A stretch of DNA of 64,000 nucleotides, from assembly GCA_031180725.1 (NCBI GenBank), contig JAPSLO010000003.1, positions 62,001 through 126,000 on the forward strand, in the 5' to 3' direction. This document shows positions 8,861 through 17,702 of this stretch, in pieces. Origin of the DNA: Roseomonas sp. (GTDB lineage Bacteria; Pseudomonadota; Alphaproteobacteria; Acetobacterales; Acetobacteraceae). A program made the translations under genes and the position numbers. The notes beneath the pieces are model-generated. The model saw only the letters and a program-made list of their open reading frames with translations, did not search any database and was not told the DNA's origin. Each line of letters starts with the position of its first letter. Positions within the stretch are counted from its first letter, which is position 1.

Positions 8861-10558
8861 TCAGCGCCGCCAGACGCGGTCCAGGGGCATCAGCCAGTTG
8901 ATCACCAGCAGCGCCGTCACCGTCATCAGGATGAAGATGGTGCTGATGGCGTTGACGGTGTTCTCCAGGCTGAAAGTCGCCTCGGCATAGATCCGCACCG
9001 GCAGGGTCTGCAGCCGGGCGGTGGTGAGGAAGGCGGTGACCGTCACTTCGCCGAAGGACATCAGGAAGCCGATCACGCAGGCCACCGCGATGCCGGGGCC
9101 AAGCTGCGGCAGGATGACGCGGCGGAACACGCCGGGCGGGCGGGCGCCCAACCCATTGGCCGCTTCCTCCAGGCTGCGGTCGAGTTGCGCGACGGAGGCG
9201 CGCAGCAGCGCCAGCATGAAGGGCGCGACCAGCACCACATGCACCGCCAGGATGCCCAGGAAAGGCGGCAGCGCGGTGAACCATTGCAGCAGCCGCAACA
9301 TGCCGAGGCCGATGGCGATGCCCGGCAGCGCCAGCGGCAGCATGTAGAGCGCGCCCAGCGCCTCCTTCCCCGCAAAACCTCCGCGCACCAGGGCGAAAGC
9401 AGCGGGCAGGGCAATGGCCAGCGAGACCGCGACGCAGGCCAGCGCCAATTGCAGGCTGTTCCAGGCGTCCGACAGGTAGCGTTCGTTCTGCAGCACCGCC
9501 GTGTAGTGCTTCCAGGTGAAGCCCAGGAATTGCGCGACCGTGGCCTGGGGGCTGTCATTCACGCTGGCTACCGCCACCAGCAGCAGCGGAAAGATCAACA
9601 GCAGGATGGCCAGCACCAACAGGACGCGGGAGACGATGGGCGCCGTGATCTCCGCCACCGCCACCAGCGTGCGGCTGGCCGCCGGCGGCAGGGACAGGCG
9701 CAGCCGCGGCACGCGGGCAGTGAGCCAGGGCGTTGCCAGGCCGATCAGGCGTCCCAGCAGGAAGGTCACCACCACGCCGGCGCCCAGCATCAGCATCGCA
9801 AGCGCCGAAGCCAGCGGGTAGTTCAGGATCTCCAGGCCTTCCTTCAGCACGATCATGCCGTTCACCCACACCTTCCGCCCGCCGACCAGCGCGGCGGAGA
9901 CGTAGGATTCGGAGGCGAGCAGGAAGATGATGACCAGGCCGCCGCGCAGCCCCGGCAGAGAGAGCGGCAGCGTCACCCGCCAGAAGCGCGTGGCCGGGCC
10001 GGCGCCAAGACCAGCGGCGGCTTCCTCCAGCCGCTTCTCCTGGCTCTCCAGCACGTCGTAGAGCGCCAGCACCATGAAGGGCAGGAAGACCTGAGTCAGC
10101 GCCAGCCCCACCGCGAACCAGCCGAACAGCAGGTCCGGCCGCGGCAGGCCCAGGCTGACCACAAAGGAGGAGACGATTCCGCGCGGTGCCAGCAGCAGGA
10201 TGATGCCCAGCGAGCGCACCACCACATTGGTCAGCAGCGGCACCAGCACAATGGCGAAGCCGATCGGCTTCCAGCGCGGCGACAGGCGCGTGAGCCAGAG
10301 CGCCAGCGGATAGCCCAGCACCGCGCTGGCCAGCGCCACGCCCGCGCCGAGCGCCAGCGTGTTGAAGAAGACGCGGCGGTAGAAGGCATCGCCGATCAGC
10401 TCGGCATACTGCACACCGGAGGGAACCAGCGAGAGCGGAGCGAAGATCTCGCTGCTCTCCTGCACGGAAAGCAGCGCCACGGCGCCCATCGGTGCAGCGA
10501 AAGCGGCCAGCAGCCACAATCCGTAGGGCAGGGCCAGAAGGCCGGTCAGTCTGTGCAT
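8861..10558 (-). CDS. ABC transporter permease, fused two-domain (PotB-PotC or FbpB type)
   Basis: A 565-residue inner-membrane protein with two BPD_transp_1 domains in one chain, about residues 1-270 and 290-565. Each half has several hydrophobic helices and an EAA loop: LEEAAAGLGAGPATRFWRV near residue 180 and LEEAANGLGARPPGVFRRV near residue 490. These loops dock the ATPase. It acts with the PotD-like receptor at 10635 and the ATPase at 11683, completing an importer for polyamines, iron or a small organic ion. A 76-bp gap with a strong hairpin separates it from the receptor gene. Confidence 0.88.
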   Translation of the reverse strand: MHRLTGLLALPYGLWLLAAFAAPMGAVALLSVQESSEIFAPLSLVPSGVQYAELIGDAFYRRVFFNTLALGAGVALASAVLGYPLALWLTRLSPRWKPIGFAIVLVPLLTNVVVRSLGIILLLAPRGIVSSFVVSLGLPRPDLLFGWFAVGLALTQVFLPFMVLALYDVLESQEKRLEEAAAGLGAGPATRFWRVTLPLSLPGLRGGLVIIFLLASESYVSAALVGGRKVWVNGMIVLKEGLEILNYPLASALAMLMLGAGVVVTFLLGRLIGLATPWLTARVPRLRLSLPPAASRTLVAVAEITAPIVSRVLLVLAILLLIFPLLLVAVASVNDSPQATVAQFLGFTWKHYTAVLQNERYLSDAWNSLQLALACVAVSLAIALPAAFALVRGGFAGKEALGALYMLPLALPGIAIGLGMLRLLQWFTALPPFLGILAVHVVLVAPFMLALLRASVAQLDRSLEEAANGLGARPPGVFRRVILPQLGPGIAVACVIGFLMSFGEVTVTAFLTTARLQTLPVRIYAEATFSLENTVNAISTIFILMTVTALLVINWLMPLDRVWRR

Positions 10559-10594
10559 CAGTGATCTTGTTGTCCTGCCCGAAGGCGAAAGCCA

Positions 10595-10627
10595 CCGCGC
10601 CCGCGGCCACCCTGGCGGCGGGCGCGG
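10595..10627 (-). terminator. Intercistronic hairpin between receptor and permease genes
   Basis: A perfect 10-bp stem (CCGCGCCCGC with GCGGGCGCGG) encloses an inner GCCA/TGGC stem. It lies just after the receptor stop and before the permease start on the same transcript. Such hairpins commonly protect receptor mRNA or partly end transcription, so that receptor exceeds permease. Confidence 0.5.
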
Positions 10628-10634
10628 CTGAAGG

Positions 10635-11672
10635 TCAGCCCGCGATCTCGCGGGTGAAGCGGGAAGACCAGCGGGCCTGGTTGCCGATCACCACGTCCCA
10701 GTCGAAATCCACCAGCCTCTTCACCGCTTCCTCGCCCAGGATCAGTTTGGCGGCGAGATCGGGCGGCGCGGTGAAGTTCTTGATGGTTGGGCTGTAGTAG
10801 GTCTGCTGGGCATAGGCGAGCTGGCATTCGGGCGAGAGATGCAGATTCACCCAGGCCTCGGCCAGCGCCTGGTTGCGCGTGCCGGTGGCGATGCAGGCGA
10901 CATTCATGGCCACCGCCTGGCCTTCCGTGGGGTCCGCGATGACGATGTTCGGGTTGCGGCTTTCCGCATAGGTGCGGGTGAAGCTGCCGAATTCCACGCT
11001 GGCCGCGCCAACCTGGTTGTCGAACATGCCATAGAGCTGGTCCTGGCTGCCCTGGATGGCGGCGAAGGGCTTCAGGCGCGCGATGTTCTGGAAGCCAGGG
11101 TCGATGTTGGTCTCGCTGCCGCCCCAGACCTTGGCGGCCATCAGCAGCGCCGCCGTGCCCTGGGCGCCCGGATAGGTCGGCCAGATCACCTTGCCCTTCA
11201 GGTCGTCGCGCCAGAAATCGCGCCAGGAGGTCATGGGCGCGCTGACCATGCGGCGGTCATAGACAATGGTCACGGGGTTGAAGGCCACGCCATAACCGCC
11301 GAGCTTCGCCATGTCGTACAGATTGGCGAAGTGCGGCACATTGGCGCTGGCCGGCTGCGTCACGCCATCCTTCACCGCCTGGCGGCTCTCGAAGATGTTC
11401 AGGTAGATGATGTCGAAGGAAGGCCGGCCACGCTCGGCATAGGCGCGGGCACGGCGTTCGGGCGTGCCACCCAGGACGTAGTTGACCTTCACGCCATACT
11501 GCTGCTCAAGCGGTGCAGCGCAGTACTGGCGCACGATGCGTTCCTGCACGCCGCCCCAGACGCCGATGGTGAGTTCGTCGCCACGGCGGATCTGCGCCAC
11601 GGCGTCCTTGCCCCAGATGGCGGGCAGCGCGAGGCCGGCGGTGCCTGCCAGGAATGTGCGGCGGGTTGTCAT
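10635..11672 (-). CDS. ABC transporter extracellular substrate-binding protein (PotD/FbpA-like)
   Basis: A 345-residue periplasmic receptor of SBP_bac_1/8 type. The start TTRRTFLAGTAGLALPA has a twin-arginine pair before a hydrophobic stretch, consistent with Tat export. Mature sequence includes ELTIGVWGG, VNYVLGGTPERRARAYAE and DIIYLNIFE, then SAPMTSWRDFW near residue 155, typical of PotD-like receptors. ATG at 11672 was chosen because GAGGAG lies six bases upstream; a longer frame would run into the preceding ATPase gene. It lies between the ATPase and permease genes of a complete importer. Spermidine/putrescine is the default ligand and Fe(III) or another ligand is possible. Confidence 0.82.
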   Translation of the reverse strand: MTTRRTFLAGTAGLALPAIWGKDAVAQIRRGDELTIGVWGGVQERIVRQYCAAPLEQQYGVKVNYVLGGTPERRARAYAERGRPSFDIIYLNIFESRQAVKDGVTQPASANVPHFANLYDMAKLGGYGVAFNPVTIVYDRRMVSAPMTSWRDFWRDDLKGKVIWPTYPGAQGTAALLMAAKVWGGSETNIDPGFQNIARLKPFAAIQGSQDQLYGMFDNQVGAASVEFGSFTRTYAESRNPNIVIADPTEGQAVAMNVACIATGTRNQALAEAWVNLHLSPECQLAYAQQTYYSPTIKNFTAPPDLAAKLILGEEAVKRLVDFDWDVVIGNQARWSSRFTREIAG

Positions 11673-11682
11673 GGGGCTCTCC

Positions 11683-12744
11683 TCAGGCGTTCTCGAAGGC
11701 TTCAATCCAGCTCATCGCCGCCTGCGGCGCCGCAAGCAGGATTTCCGCGCCGGGCGGGTAGACGGGCTCCTCGGTCGGCCGGCGGACCCGCAGCAGATGC
11801 GGGCCGAGTGCCACCTCATAATGCACGGCATCGTCCAGCCGCGTCGCGGTCTGCACCTTGGCCGCTGCGGTCAGAGGCAGGTCGGGCGCGCTACCGGCTG
11901 GCAGCAGCAGCAGGCGGGCAGCGCGCAGCACCAGATGCGTCGGGCGGGCCGGCGCCTCCGCTGGCAGACGCACCGCCAGCGGAGGCGCCACGAAATTCCC
12001 ACCCTCCACGCGCCCTTCCACCACGCTGCGGGCTCCGAGGAAGCGGGCGGTGAAGAGGTGGCGCGGGCGCTCCGTCAGCTCGGCCGGCGTCGCGCATTCC
12101 ACGATGCGGCCGCGGTCCATCACTGCCACCCGGTCGGCCAGCGCCAGCGCCTCCTCCTGGTCGTGGGTGACGAAGAGGGTGGTGATGCCGGCGGCGGTGC
12201 GCAGGCGGGCGATCTCCTCCCGCATCTCCACGCGCAGCCCGGCATCGAGGTTGGAGAGCGGCTCGTCCAGCAGCAGCAGTTCGGGGCGGATGACCAGGGC
12301 GCGGGCGAGCGCCACGCGCTGTTGCTGGCCGCCCGACATGCGCGCCGGGTAGCGATCCGCCAACTGTGCCAGCCCGACCATGGAAAGCGCCTCCGCCACG
12401 CGGGCGTCGCGCTCGGCGCGGGGCAGGTGGCGCATCTCCAGCCCAAAGGCGACATTGCCGGCGGCGGTCAGGTGCGGGAACAGCGCGTAGTTCTGGAACA
12501 CCATGCCGATCTGGCGCCGGTGCGGCGGGTCGCGTTCCACCGCACGGCCGCCGATCAGGATGTGCCCCGAATCGGGCGTGATGAAGCCCGCCACCAACCG
12601 CAGCGTGGTGGTCTTGCCGCAGCCCGAAGGGCCGAGCAGCGCGATGCATTCCCCGCGTGCGACATCCAGGGAAACGCCATCCACGGCGGCCTGGGCACCA
12701 TAGCGTTTGATGAGTCGGTCAAGGCGAAGATGCGGGCTGGTCAT
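11683..12744 (-). CDS. ABC transporter ATP-binding protein (PotA-like)
   Basis: A 353-residue cytoplasmic ATPase. Walker A GPSGCGKTT is near residue 38, the Q-loop in MVFQNYALFPHL, the signature in MSGGQQQRVALARAL, Walker B in LLLLDEPLSNLD and the switch His in FVTHDQEEAL. A C-terminal TOBE-like domain follows after about residue 240. The frame stays open upstream, but ATG at 12744 begins the conserved domain (LRLDRLIKRYG). It is the first gene of the order ATPase, receptor, permease, with 10 bases before the receptor. The C-terminal domain fits polyamine, iron or sugar importers. Confidence 0.88.
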   Translation of the reverse strand: MTSPHLRLDRLIKRYGAQAAVDGVSLDVARGECIALLGPSGCGKTTTLRLVAGFITPDSGHILIGGRAVERDPPHRRQIGMVFQNYALFPHLTAAGNVAFGLEMRHLPRAERDARVAEALSMVGLAQLADRYPARMSGGQQQRVALARALVIRPELLLLDEPLSNLDAGLRVEMREEIARLRTAAGITTLFVTHDQEEALALADRVAVMDRGRIVECATPAELTERPRHLFTARFLGARSVVEGRVEGGNFVAPPLAVRLPAEAPARPTHLVLRAARLLLLPAGSAPDLPLTAAAKVQTATRLDDAVHYEVALGPHLLRVRRPTEEPVYPPGAEILLAAPQAAMSWIEAFENA

Positions 12745-12995
12745 CACAGCCGGGAGCGTAGGCAAAGCCGGGGCCGGCCGGCTACCCGGTTCAGCCGCGA
12801 AACCGGGCAGGATCTGGAGATGGACTGCCCAAAAACTCCGCGAATGCCCGCTTTCTCGGCCGCTCGGGCCCGCGCTGGACCACGGCGGCCGCCAAACAGC
12901 GCTGGCATATGGCTTGCTCGCGGGCGGCGATGCGATCCGATGTCGGCCGGGCTGCAGGCCCGCCTGAGCGGTGGCGACGGGGTCGGCAAGGCGAC
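12745..12995. other. Unassigned gap upstream of the PotA-like gene
   Basis: About 250 bases separate the ATPase start from the degraded oxidoreductase. Short frames on both strands look compositional and match no family I recognise. The promoter of the ABC operon presumably lies here. I see no clear repeat or RNA fold. Confidence 0.4.
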
Positions 12996-13039
12996 CTAGG
13001 GAAGATGGCGATCGATCACGCAGCTTCCGGCCGCACGCG

Positions 13040-13529
13040 CTACAGGATCCATCGTCGCGCGCTGCCTGGTGGTGGTGCGGGCTTCGCCCTGTCGGCGGTG
13101 CCTGGCGCCCGGGTGCCGGTGGCACAGAGGTCGATGTGGCCGATAAGCCAGAGCAGGCAATGGGGGGAGCCATAGGTGGTGACCACCGCGATCCGCCGGA
13201 TACTCAGCAGCAGCGGTTCGATGGCGCCCTCGCTCGAACCAGCCCTTCAGCTTCGCGGGCATGCCATACCACCAGGTGGGATAGACGAGCAGCAGCGCCT
13301 CGGCGCGGCGCAGGCTCTCCACATGGTCTTCCACGCCCGGCAGCATGCCGCTGTCATCGCGGAAACTGGTCCACTCCTTGGCGGTCAGATAGGGTCGGAA
13401 GCCCTCGGCATAGAGGTCGCACAGCTCCACCGTATGGCCGGCGGATTCCAGCGCACTGCAGGCTGCGTTGCGCAGCACGGCGGAAAGACTGTCCTGCCTG
13501 GGATAGGCGGAGATCATCAGCACATGCAT
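13040..13529 (-). pseudogene. NAD(P)H-dependent flavodoxin-fold oxidoreductase, disrupted
   Basis: From ATG at 13529 about 100 residues read as a Flavodoxin_2 quinone/NADPH oxidoreductase: MHVLMISAYPRQDSLS, ALESAGHTVELCDLYAE, VYPTWWYGMPAKLKGWFER. At about 13225-13240 the frame breaks. The matching continuation, SEGAIEPLLLSIRR and then IAVVTTYGS, is in another minus-strand frame and stops at 13040. The linker normally found here (DRVWVPGVAF type) is missing, so an internal deletion not divisible by three fits. The original frame instead runs on to 12996 as arginine-rich nonsense. The C-terminal part is also poor. It is a paralog of the broken gene at 14007. Confidence 0.7.
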
Positions 13530-13569
13530 GGCGCGCCTGTGATAGCGATGCCGGGAAGGAGTCCACGCG

Positions 13570-14010
13570 ATGATGACGCAACCGGTGATCGGGCGGCGGG
13601 CGCAGGATCTGCGCGGCTTCCGCATTTCGCCAGACGACACCAACTACTTCGCCTGCCTCTTCGACCCGCTTGCGGATGGCGTCTCTTTCACGCTGGTGGT
13701 GGAGATCTTCGAGCCGGGGGGACGCACCCCGCCCAATACCCACCAGGCGGCCGAGGAATGCTTCTTCGTCCTCGCAGGCTCCGGCAAGGCCTATGCGGAT
13801 GGGAAGGAGATGCCGATCGGCCCGGGCGATGCCTTCGTGCTGAGGCCGGGGGTGGAGCATGTCGTGGTCAATGACACCGACCGGAAGCTGTATTGCCTGA
13901 CGCTGATGGCGCCGAATGAAGGTTTCGCGGAGCTGATCCGCGGCGGCACGCCGGTGGAGCTGGCGGCGGAGGACATCGCCGTGCTGACGGGGAGGGGCCT
14001 GGTGGCGTGA
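13570..14010 (+). CDS. Cupin-domain protein
   Basis: A 146-residue single-domain cupin. The first cupin motif is represented by PPNTHQAAEECFFVLAGSGKAYADGKEMPIGPGD (residues 55-90; His and Glu are possible metal ligands). The second is LRPGVEHVVVNDTDRKLYCL, with a His. Cupins bind a divalent metal and may be isomerases, dioxygenases or sensors; nothing here picks one. A tandem ATG allows a start at 13570 or 13573. It overlaps the following oxidoreductase pseudogene by four bases (GTGA) and lies divergently beside the other oxidoreductase pseudogene. Confidence 0.75.
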   Translation: MMTQPVIGRRAQDLRGFRISPDDTNYFACLFDPLADGVSFTLVVEIFEPGGRTPPNTHQAAEECFFVLAGSGKAYADGKEMPIGPGDAFVLRPGVEHVVVNDTDRKLYCLTLMAPNEGFAELIRGGTPVELAAEDIAVLTGRGLVA

Positions 14011-14587
14011 GGGTCCTCTACCTCTACTGCCACCCGCTGCCGGAAAGCTTCCGTGCCGCCATCATGGCGGAAATCCGCGCCGGGCTGCGGCAGGCGGGGC
14101 ATGAGGTGGATTTTTGCGACCTCCATGCAGAAAGCTTCAATCCCGTGCTCTCGGCCGAGGAGCGCCGCGGCTATCATGCCGTGCCGGAGAACCATGCGCC
14201 GGTGGAGTCCTATATCCGCCGGGTGGAGCGCGTTGAGGCGCTGGTGCTCTCCTTTCCGACCTGGAGCTTCGGCCTGCCCGACATGCTGAAGGGCTTCTTC
14301 GACCGGGTCTTCATCCCCGGCGTTCCTTCACGCTGCAGGATGGCATGGCAAAGCCGAATCTGACGCAGATCCGCAAGATCGCGGGCATCAGCACCTATGG
14401 CCGACCGCGCTGGAATGCGCTGCTGGTGGCGGACCCGCCACGCATGGCCGTCACGCGCTACCTGAAGGCGCTGACCGGCGGGAAGGCGCAGGTGGAATAT
14501 CATGCGTTGTACAACATCAACCAGGCAACGGAGGCCCGCCGCGGTGCCTTCCTGCCCCGGGTGCGCCGGGCCATGGCGCAGTTCTGA
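14007..14587 (+). pseudogene. NAD(P)H-dependent flavodoxin-fold oxidoreductase with a one-base frameshift
   Basis: The N-terminal part (GTG at 14007) reads MRVLYLYCHPLPESF, GHEVDFCDLHAE, SFPTWSFGLPDMLKGFFDR, VFIPGV and then goes out of frame. The continuation FTLQDGMAKPNLTQIRKIAG, then STYGRPRW, is in another plus-strand frame and ends at 14587 with PRVRRAMAQF. Between GTT (14322-14324) and TTC (14327-14329) only two bases, CC, are present where a GCC alanine codon is usual in this family, so one lost base explains the break. Whole length would be about 193 residues, normal for the family. A sequencing error is possible. It is coupled to the cupin upstream. Confidence 0.78.
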
Positions 14588-14638
14588 CCTTGCCGCCCGG
14601 CCGGATCGCGATGATCCTGCCGGCAGGGAGGAAGGAAC

Positions 14639-15607
14639 ATGCCCAAAGTCACGCGTCGCGCGGCGCTGGCCGCGCTTGCCGCCATGCCGGCCCTTGCGCG
14701 CCCTGTCCTCGCGCAGGGCCAGACCATCCGCATCATCGTTCCCTTCGCGCCCGGCGGTTCCACCGATGCGGTGGCGCGGCTGGTGGCGCCGGGCGTGGGT
14801 CAGCGGCTAGGGGCGACGGTGGTGGTGGAGAACCGCTCCGGCGCTGCGGGCTCGATCGGGGCGGATGCGGTGGCCAAGGCCAGGCCGGACGGGCTGACCT
14901 GGCTGCTGACCTTCGACAGCCACGCGACCATCCCCGCCCTGCTGCGTGACCCGCCCTTCGACGTGCTGAAGGACCTCGACCCGGTGATGCTGATCGGCGG
15001 CTCGCCTTATGCCGTGGCGACCAAGACCGACAAGCCCTATCGCGGGATGGACGATGTGATCGCCGCCGCCAGGGCTCGGCCGGATGCGGTGGGCTATGGC
15101 TCCACCGGCAATGGCACGATCGGCCATCTGACGATGATCCTGCTGGGCGAGCGGGCCGGGGTGCGTATGACTCATGTGCCCTATCGCAGCGGCGGGCTGG
15201 CGGTGAACGATACTGTCGCCGGGCATGTCGAGATGATGATCGGCAGCGCCGCGCTGCTGCTGCCGCACATCTCCGGCGGCACCCTGAAGCCGCTGATGCA
15301 GTTCGGCCGGGAACGCCTGCCCGCCTTGGCTGAGACGCCGACGGCGGTGGAGGCCGGCTTCCCGGGCCTGATTGCGGAGGCTTGGTGGGGCGTCTTTGCG
15401 CCGCATGGCACGCCCGCCCCGCTGGTGGAGCGGATGAATGCCGCCCTGCGCGAGACCCTGCGGGAGGAGCGCGCCTATCGCATCATGACGGAGACGCAGC
15501 AGGCGCGGCTGGCGCTGACCTCGCCGGACGAGCTGAAGAGCTTCTTCGCCGCCCAGGTGGAGACCTGGGGCCGACTGGTCCGCGCCAACAACATTCAGCC
15601 GGATTGA
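14639..15607 (+). CDS. Bug/TctC-family receptor
   Basis: A 322-residue periplasmic receptor. The start TRRAALAALAAMPALARPVLAQ is a signal peptide with a twin-arginine pair. Family landmarks are TIRIIVPFAPGGSTDAVAR, GATVVVENRSGAAGS, HVPYRSGGLAV and TPTAVEAGFPGL. AGGGAGGAAGG precedes the ATG. It follows the cupin/oxidoreductase pair on the same strand, 51 bases after the pseudogene, and may belong to that unit. No membrane partner genes adjoin. The ligand is unknown; carboxylates are usual for the family. Confidence 0.87.
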   Translation: MPKVTRRAALAALAAMPALARPVLAQGQTIRIIVPFAPGGSTDAVARLVAPGVGQRLGATVVVENRSGAAGSIGADAVAKARPDGLTWLLTFDSHATIPALLRDPPFDVLKDLDPVMLIGGSPYAVATKTDKPYRGMDDVIAAARARPDAVGYGSTGNGTIGHLTMILLGERAGVRMTHVPYRSGGLAVNDTVAGHVEMMIGSAALLLPHISGGTLKPLMQFGRERLPALAETPTAVEAGFPGLIAEAWWGVFAPHGTPAPLVERMNAALRETLREERAYRIMTETQQARLALTSPDELKSFFAAQVETWGRLVRANNIQPD

Positions 15608-15638
15608 CCTGAGGGGCGCGCGCCGCCACCTGCCGGGA

Positions 15639-16487
15639 ATGAGCGCGCGCACCCTGTTGGGCCTGCATCCCGCGGCCCGTGACGACATCGGCAATCTGGT
15701 CACGCGCCGGCCCCTGCCAGGTCCGGGGCTGGACCAGGTGGATCCCTTCCTGTTCCTCAACCATCACGGGCCGCAGAGCTACCCACCCGGCAATGCCGGC
15801 CTGCCCTTCGGACCGCATCCCCATCGCGGCTTCGAGACGGTGACCTTCATCCTGGAAGGCGAACTCGCCCATCTGGACAGCGGCGGGCATGAGAGCGTGA
15901 TCCGCGCCGGCGGCGTGCAATGGATGACCGCCGGACGCGGTCTGGTACATGCGGAGATCTCGCCGGACAGCTTCAAGCGTGCGGGCGGTCCGCTGGAGAT
16001 CCTGCAGCTCTGGGTAAACCTGCCGGGTCGGCTGAAGATGGTGGACCCGGCCTATACCGGATTGCAGCGGGGCGAGATTCCGGTGCTGGACCTGGACGGC
16101 GCGCAGGTGGAGTTGATCGCCGGCGCCTGGGGCGATCGGGAAGGTCCGGTGACGTCGCTGACCGGGGTGATGATGTCCGTGCTGCGCCTGGCACCCGGGG
16201 CACGGCTGGCAGCGCCGGCGCCGGCAGGACGCAACGTGTTCCTCTATGTGGCGCGGGGTAGCGTTGCGATCGGTGGGAAGTCCGTGCCGCAGTTCCATCT
16301 GGCCACGGTCAGCGACGACGCCGATGCTGTAGAGATGGCGGCCGAGGCCGAGAGCGTGGTGCTGTTCGGCCATGCCGAGCCCTGTCGGGAGCCCGTGGTG
16401 GCGCATGGTCCCTTCGTGATGAACACGCGGGAGGAGATCATGCAGGCGATGCGGGACTATCAGGCCGGGAAGTTCGGCGGGTTATAG
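15639..16487 (+). CDS. Pirin family protein
   Basis: A 282-residue bicupin of the pirin type. The N-terminal cupin carries PFGPHPHRGFETVTFILEGE near residue 53 and GRGLVHAE near residue 95; the three His and the Glu are the usual metal ligands. The C-terminal half has the pirin C domain with GRNVFLYVARGSVAIGG. Pirins bind Fe and some oxidise quercetin; others act as redox sensors. No signal peptide is present. It starts 31 bases after the Bug gene stop. Its actual substrate cannot be told. Confidence 0.87.
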   Translation: MSARTLLGLHPAARDDIGNLVTRRPLPGPGLDQVDPFLFLNHHGPQSYPPGNAGLPFGPHPHRGFETVTFILEGELAHLDSGGHESVIRAGGVQWMTAGRGLVHAEISPDSFKRAGGPLEILQLWVNLPGRLKMVDPAYTGLQRGEIPVLDLDGAQVELIAGAWGDREGPVTSLTGVMMSVLRLAPGARLAAPAPAGRNVFLYVARGSVAIGGKSVPQFHLATVSDDADAVEMAAEAESVVLFGHAEPCREPVVAHGPFVMNTREEIMQAMRDYQAGKFGGL

Positions 16488-16496
16488 GAACCCGCC
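16476..16496. terminator. Bidirectional hairpin between pirin and glutamine amidotransferase genes
   Basis: A perfect 8-bp inverted repeat, GGCGGGTT and AACCCGCC, overlaps the pirin stop codon and ends one base before the stop of the convergent amidotransferase gene. Read from the minus strand it precedes no clear T-run. Confidence 0.5.
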
Positions 16497-16497
16497 G

Positions 16498-17157
16498 CTA
16501 GGCCCCAGTCGCGCGCTTCAGCAGCCACGCGAACAGCGCTTCCCGCGCCGGCCTGCGTGCCGGAAAAAGCCGGGCGCTCTCGGCCGCCAGGGCCGCCGCG
16601 TCCACCGCACCGGCGGGCGAGAACTTCTCCGCCCAGACCTGCAGGATGTCCGGCGTCGCTTCCGGATGGAACTGCACGCCAATGGCGCGCGGCAGGGCAA
16701 TGGCCTGCACGGTGCCCGCATCTTCCGCCAGGACGGTGGCGCCGGGCGGGACGGTGATGGTGTCGCCATGCCAGCGCGGCCAGGGGCCGGCGAGCACCGG
16801 ATCGGCGGCGCTGTCCATCCCGAACCAGCCCCGGAAGTAGCGGCCATCCGCCATGCGGCGGGAATCGCCGCCGACCGCCGCTGCCATCAACTGGGCACCG
16901 AAGCAGATGCCGATGGTCGGCTGCTGGCGGGTAAGCCGTGCCGCCACCCAGTCGCGCTGCGCCGGGATCCAGGGGATCTGCGTGTCATAGACGCCGTAGG
17001 GCGAGCCGAGCAGCAGAAGGACCTCCGCGGCCTCCACCTCCCGCTGCGTCAGCTCCCAGCCATGGGTGACGGTCAGAGCATGACCTTGCGCGCGCAACCA
17101 GTCGCCGAAGGCGCCTTCGGGCGCGTTCTCGCTGTTGCGGACGACGAGGATGTTCAC
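16498..17157 (-). CDS. Class I glutamine amidotransferase, last gene of the queuosine operon
   Basis: A 219-residue stand-alone GATase1 protein. The nucleophile Cys is in GICFGAQLMAAA near residue 93, and the His and Glu are in GVQFHPEAT near residue 170, so the glutaminase triad is intact. It resembles GMP synthase-like amidotransferases but has no synthetase domain. The GTG start overlaps the transporter stop by four bases (GTGA). It is therefore translationally coupled to the transporter and, through it, to queC. QueC consumes ammonia, so this protein may feed it; that is inference. Other options are a gamma-glutamyl hydrolase acting on an unrelated amide. Confidence 0.82.
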   Translation of the reverse strand: MNILVVRNSENAPEGAFGDWLRAQGHALTVTHGWELTQREVEAAEVLLLLGSPYGVYDTQIPWIPAQRDWVAARLTRQQPTIGICFGAQLMAAAVGGDSRRMADGRYFRGWFGMDSAADPVLAGPWPRWHGDTITVPPGATVLAEDAGTVQAIALPRAIGVQFHPEATPDILQVWAEKFSPAGAVDAAALAAESARLFPARRPAREALFAWLLKRATGA

Positions 17158-17702
17158 GCGAGGCCCAGCCTCTCGTCGCGGCGTCGCAGCCAATACACCA
17201 CGGGCAGCGCCAGCAGCACCATCCAGGCCTTGCCGATCACCTGGCCGGCCAGGAAGTCCAGGTTGCCGAAGGCGAGCCAGAGGAACACAACGCTGTCCAC
17301 TACCAGTCCGGCCAGGCTGCTGACCAGCACCGCCAGCACCAGGCGCCGCTGTTGCAAGGGGGAATAGACGGCCAGGTCGGCCATCTCGCTGAACAGGAAG
17401 GCGGCGGCGGATGCCATCACCAGCGTCGGCGGCGCCAGCAGGGCGGAGATCACCGTTCCCGCCAGCACCGCGCCGAGGGCCCAGCGCAGGCCGAGCCGCC
17501 GCTGCACCAGGTCGCGCAGCACCAGCGCCAGCCCGATCATCAACACGCCGGAGGGCGCCATAACGCCGGGGGCAACCGGGATCAGGCAAGGGCCGTCCGG
17601 CACGCAAGCGGTGCCGGCATGGCCGATCAGCCAGTTGGCCGCCGGGATGCACAGGCCGAAGCCGATCAGGAAAAGCAGCCCTTCCCCTTTCACGCGATCC
17701 AT
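17154..17702 (-). CDS. Queuosine precursor transporter, VUT family (YhhQ-like)
   Basis: A 182-residue integral membrane protein with about six hydrophobic helices. LALVLRDLVQRRLG near residue 60, FLFSEMADLAVYSPL near residue 105, VVDSVVFLWLAFG and GQVIGKAWMVL are typical of the PF02592 family, which imports preQ0/preQ1-type deazaguanines. The ATG overlaps the queC stop by one base (TGATG). Its place inside a queuosine operon supports the call. The upstream frame stays open but would duplicate queC sequence in another frame. Having both de novo QueC and an importer suggests flexible supply of precursor. Confidence 0.85.
   Translation of the reverse strand: MDRVKGEGLLFLIGFGLCIPAANWLIGHAGTACVPDGPCLIPVAPGVMAPSGVLMIGLALVLRDLVQRRLGLRWALGAVLAGTVISALLAPPTLVMASAAAFLFSEMADLAVYSPLQQRRLVLAVLVSSLAGLVVDSVVFLWLAFGNLDFLAGQVIGKAWMVLLALPVVYWLRRRDERLGLA

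Noticed and set aside
8705-10564. 619-residue plus-strand open frame
   Set aside because: It is antisense to the two-domain permease and rich in Gln, Arg and His, as expected for a shadow frame.
12745-12995. Possible transposase remnant in the gap upstream of the PotA-like gene
   Set aside because: No terminal inverted repeats, DDE motif or target duplication can be seen; short frames look compositional.
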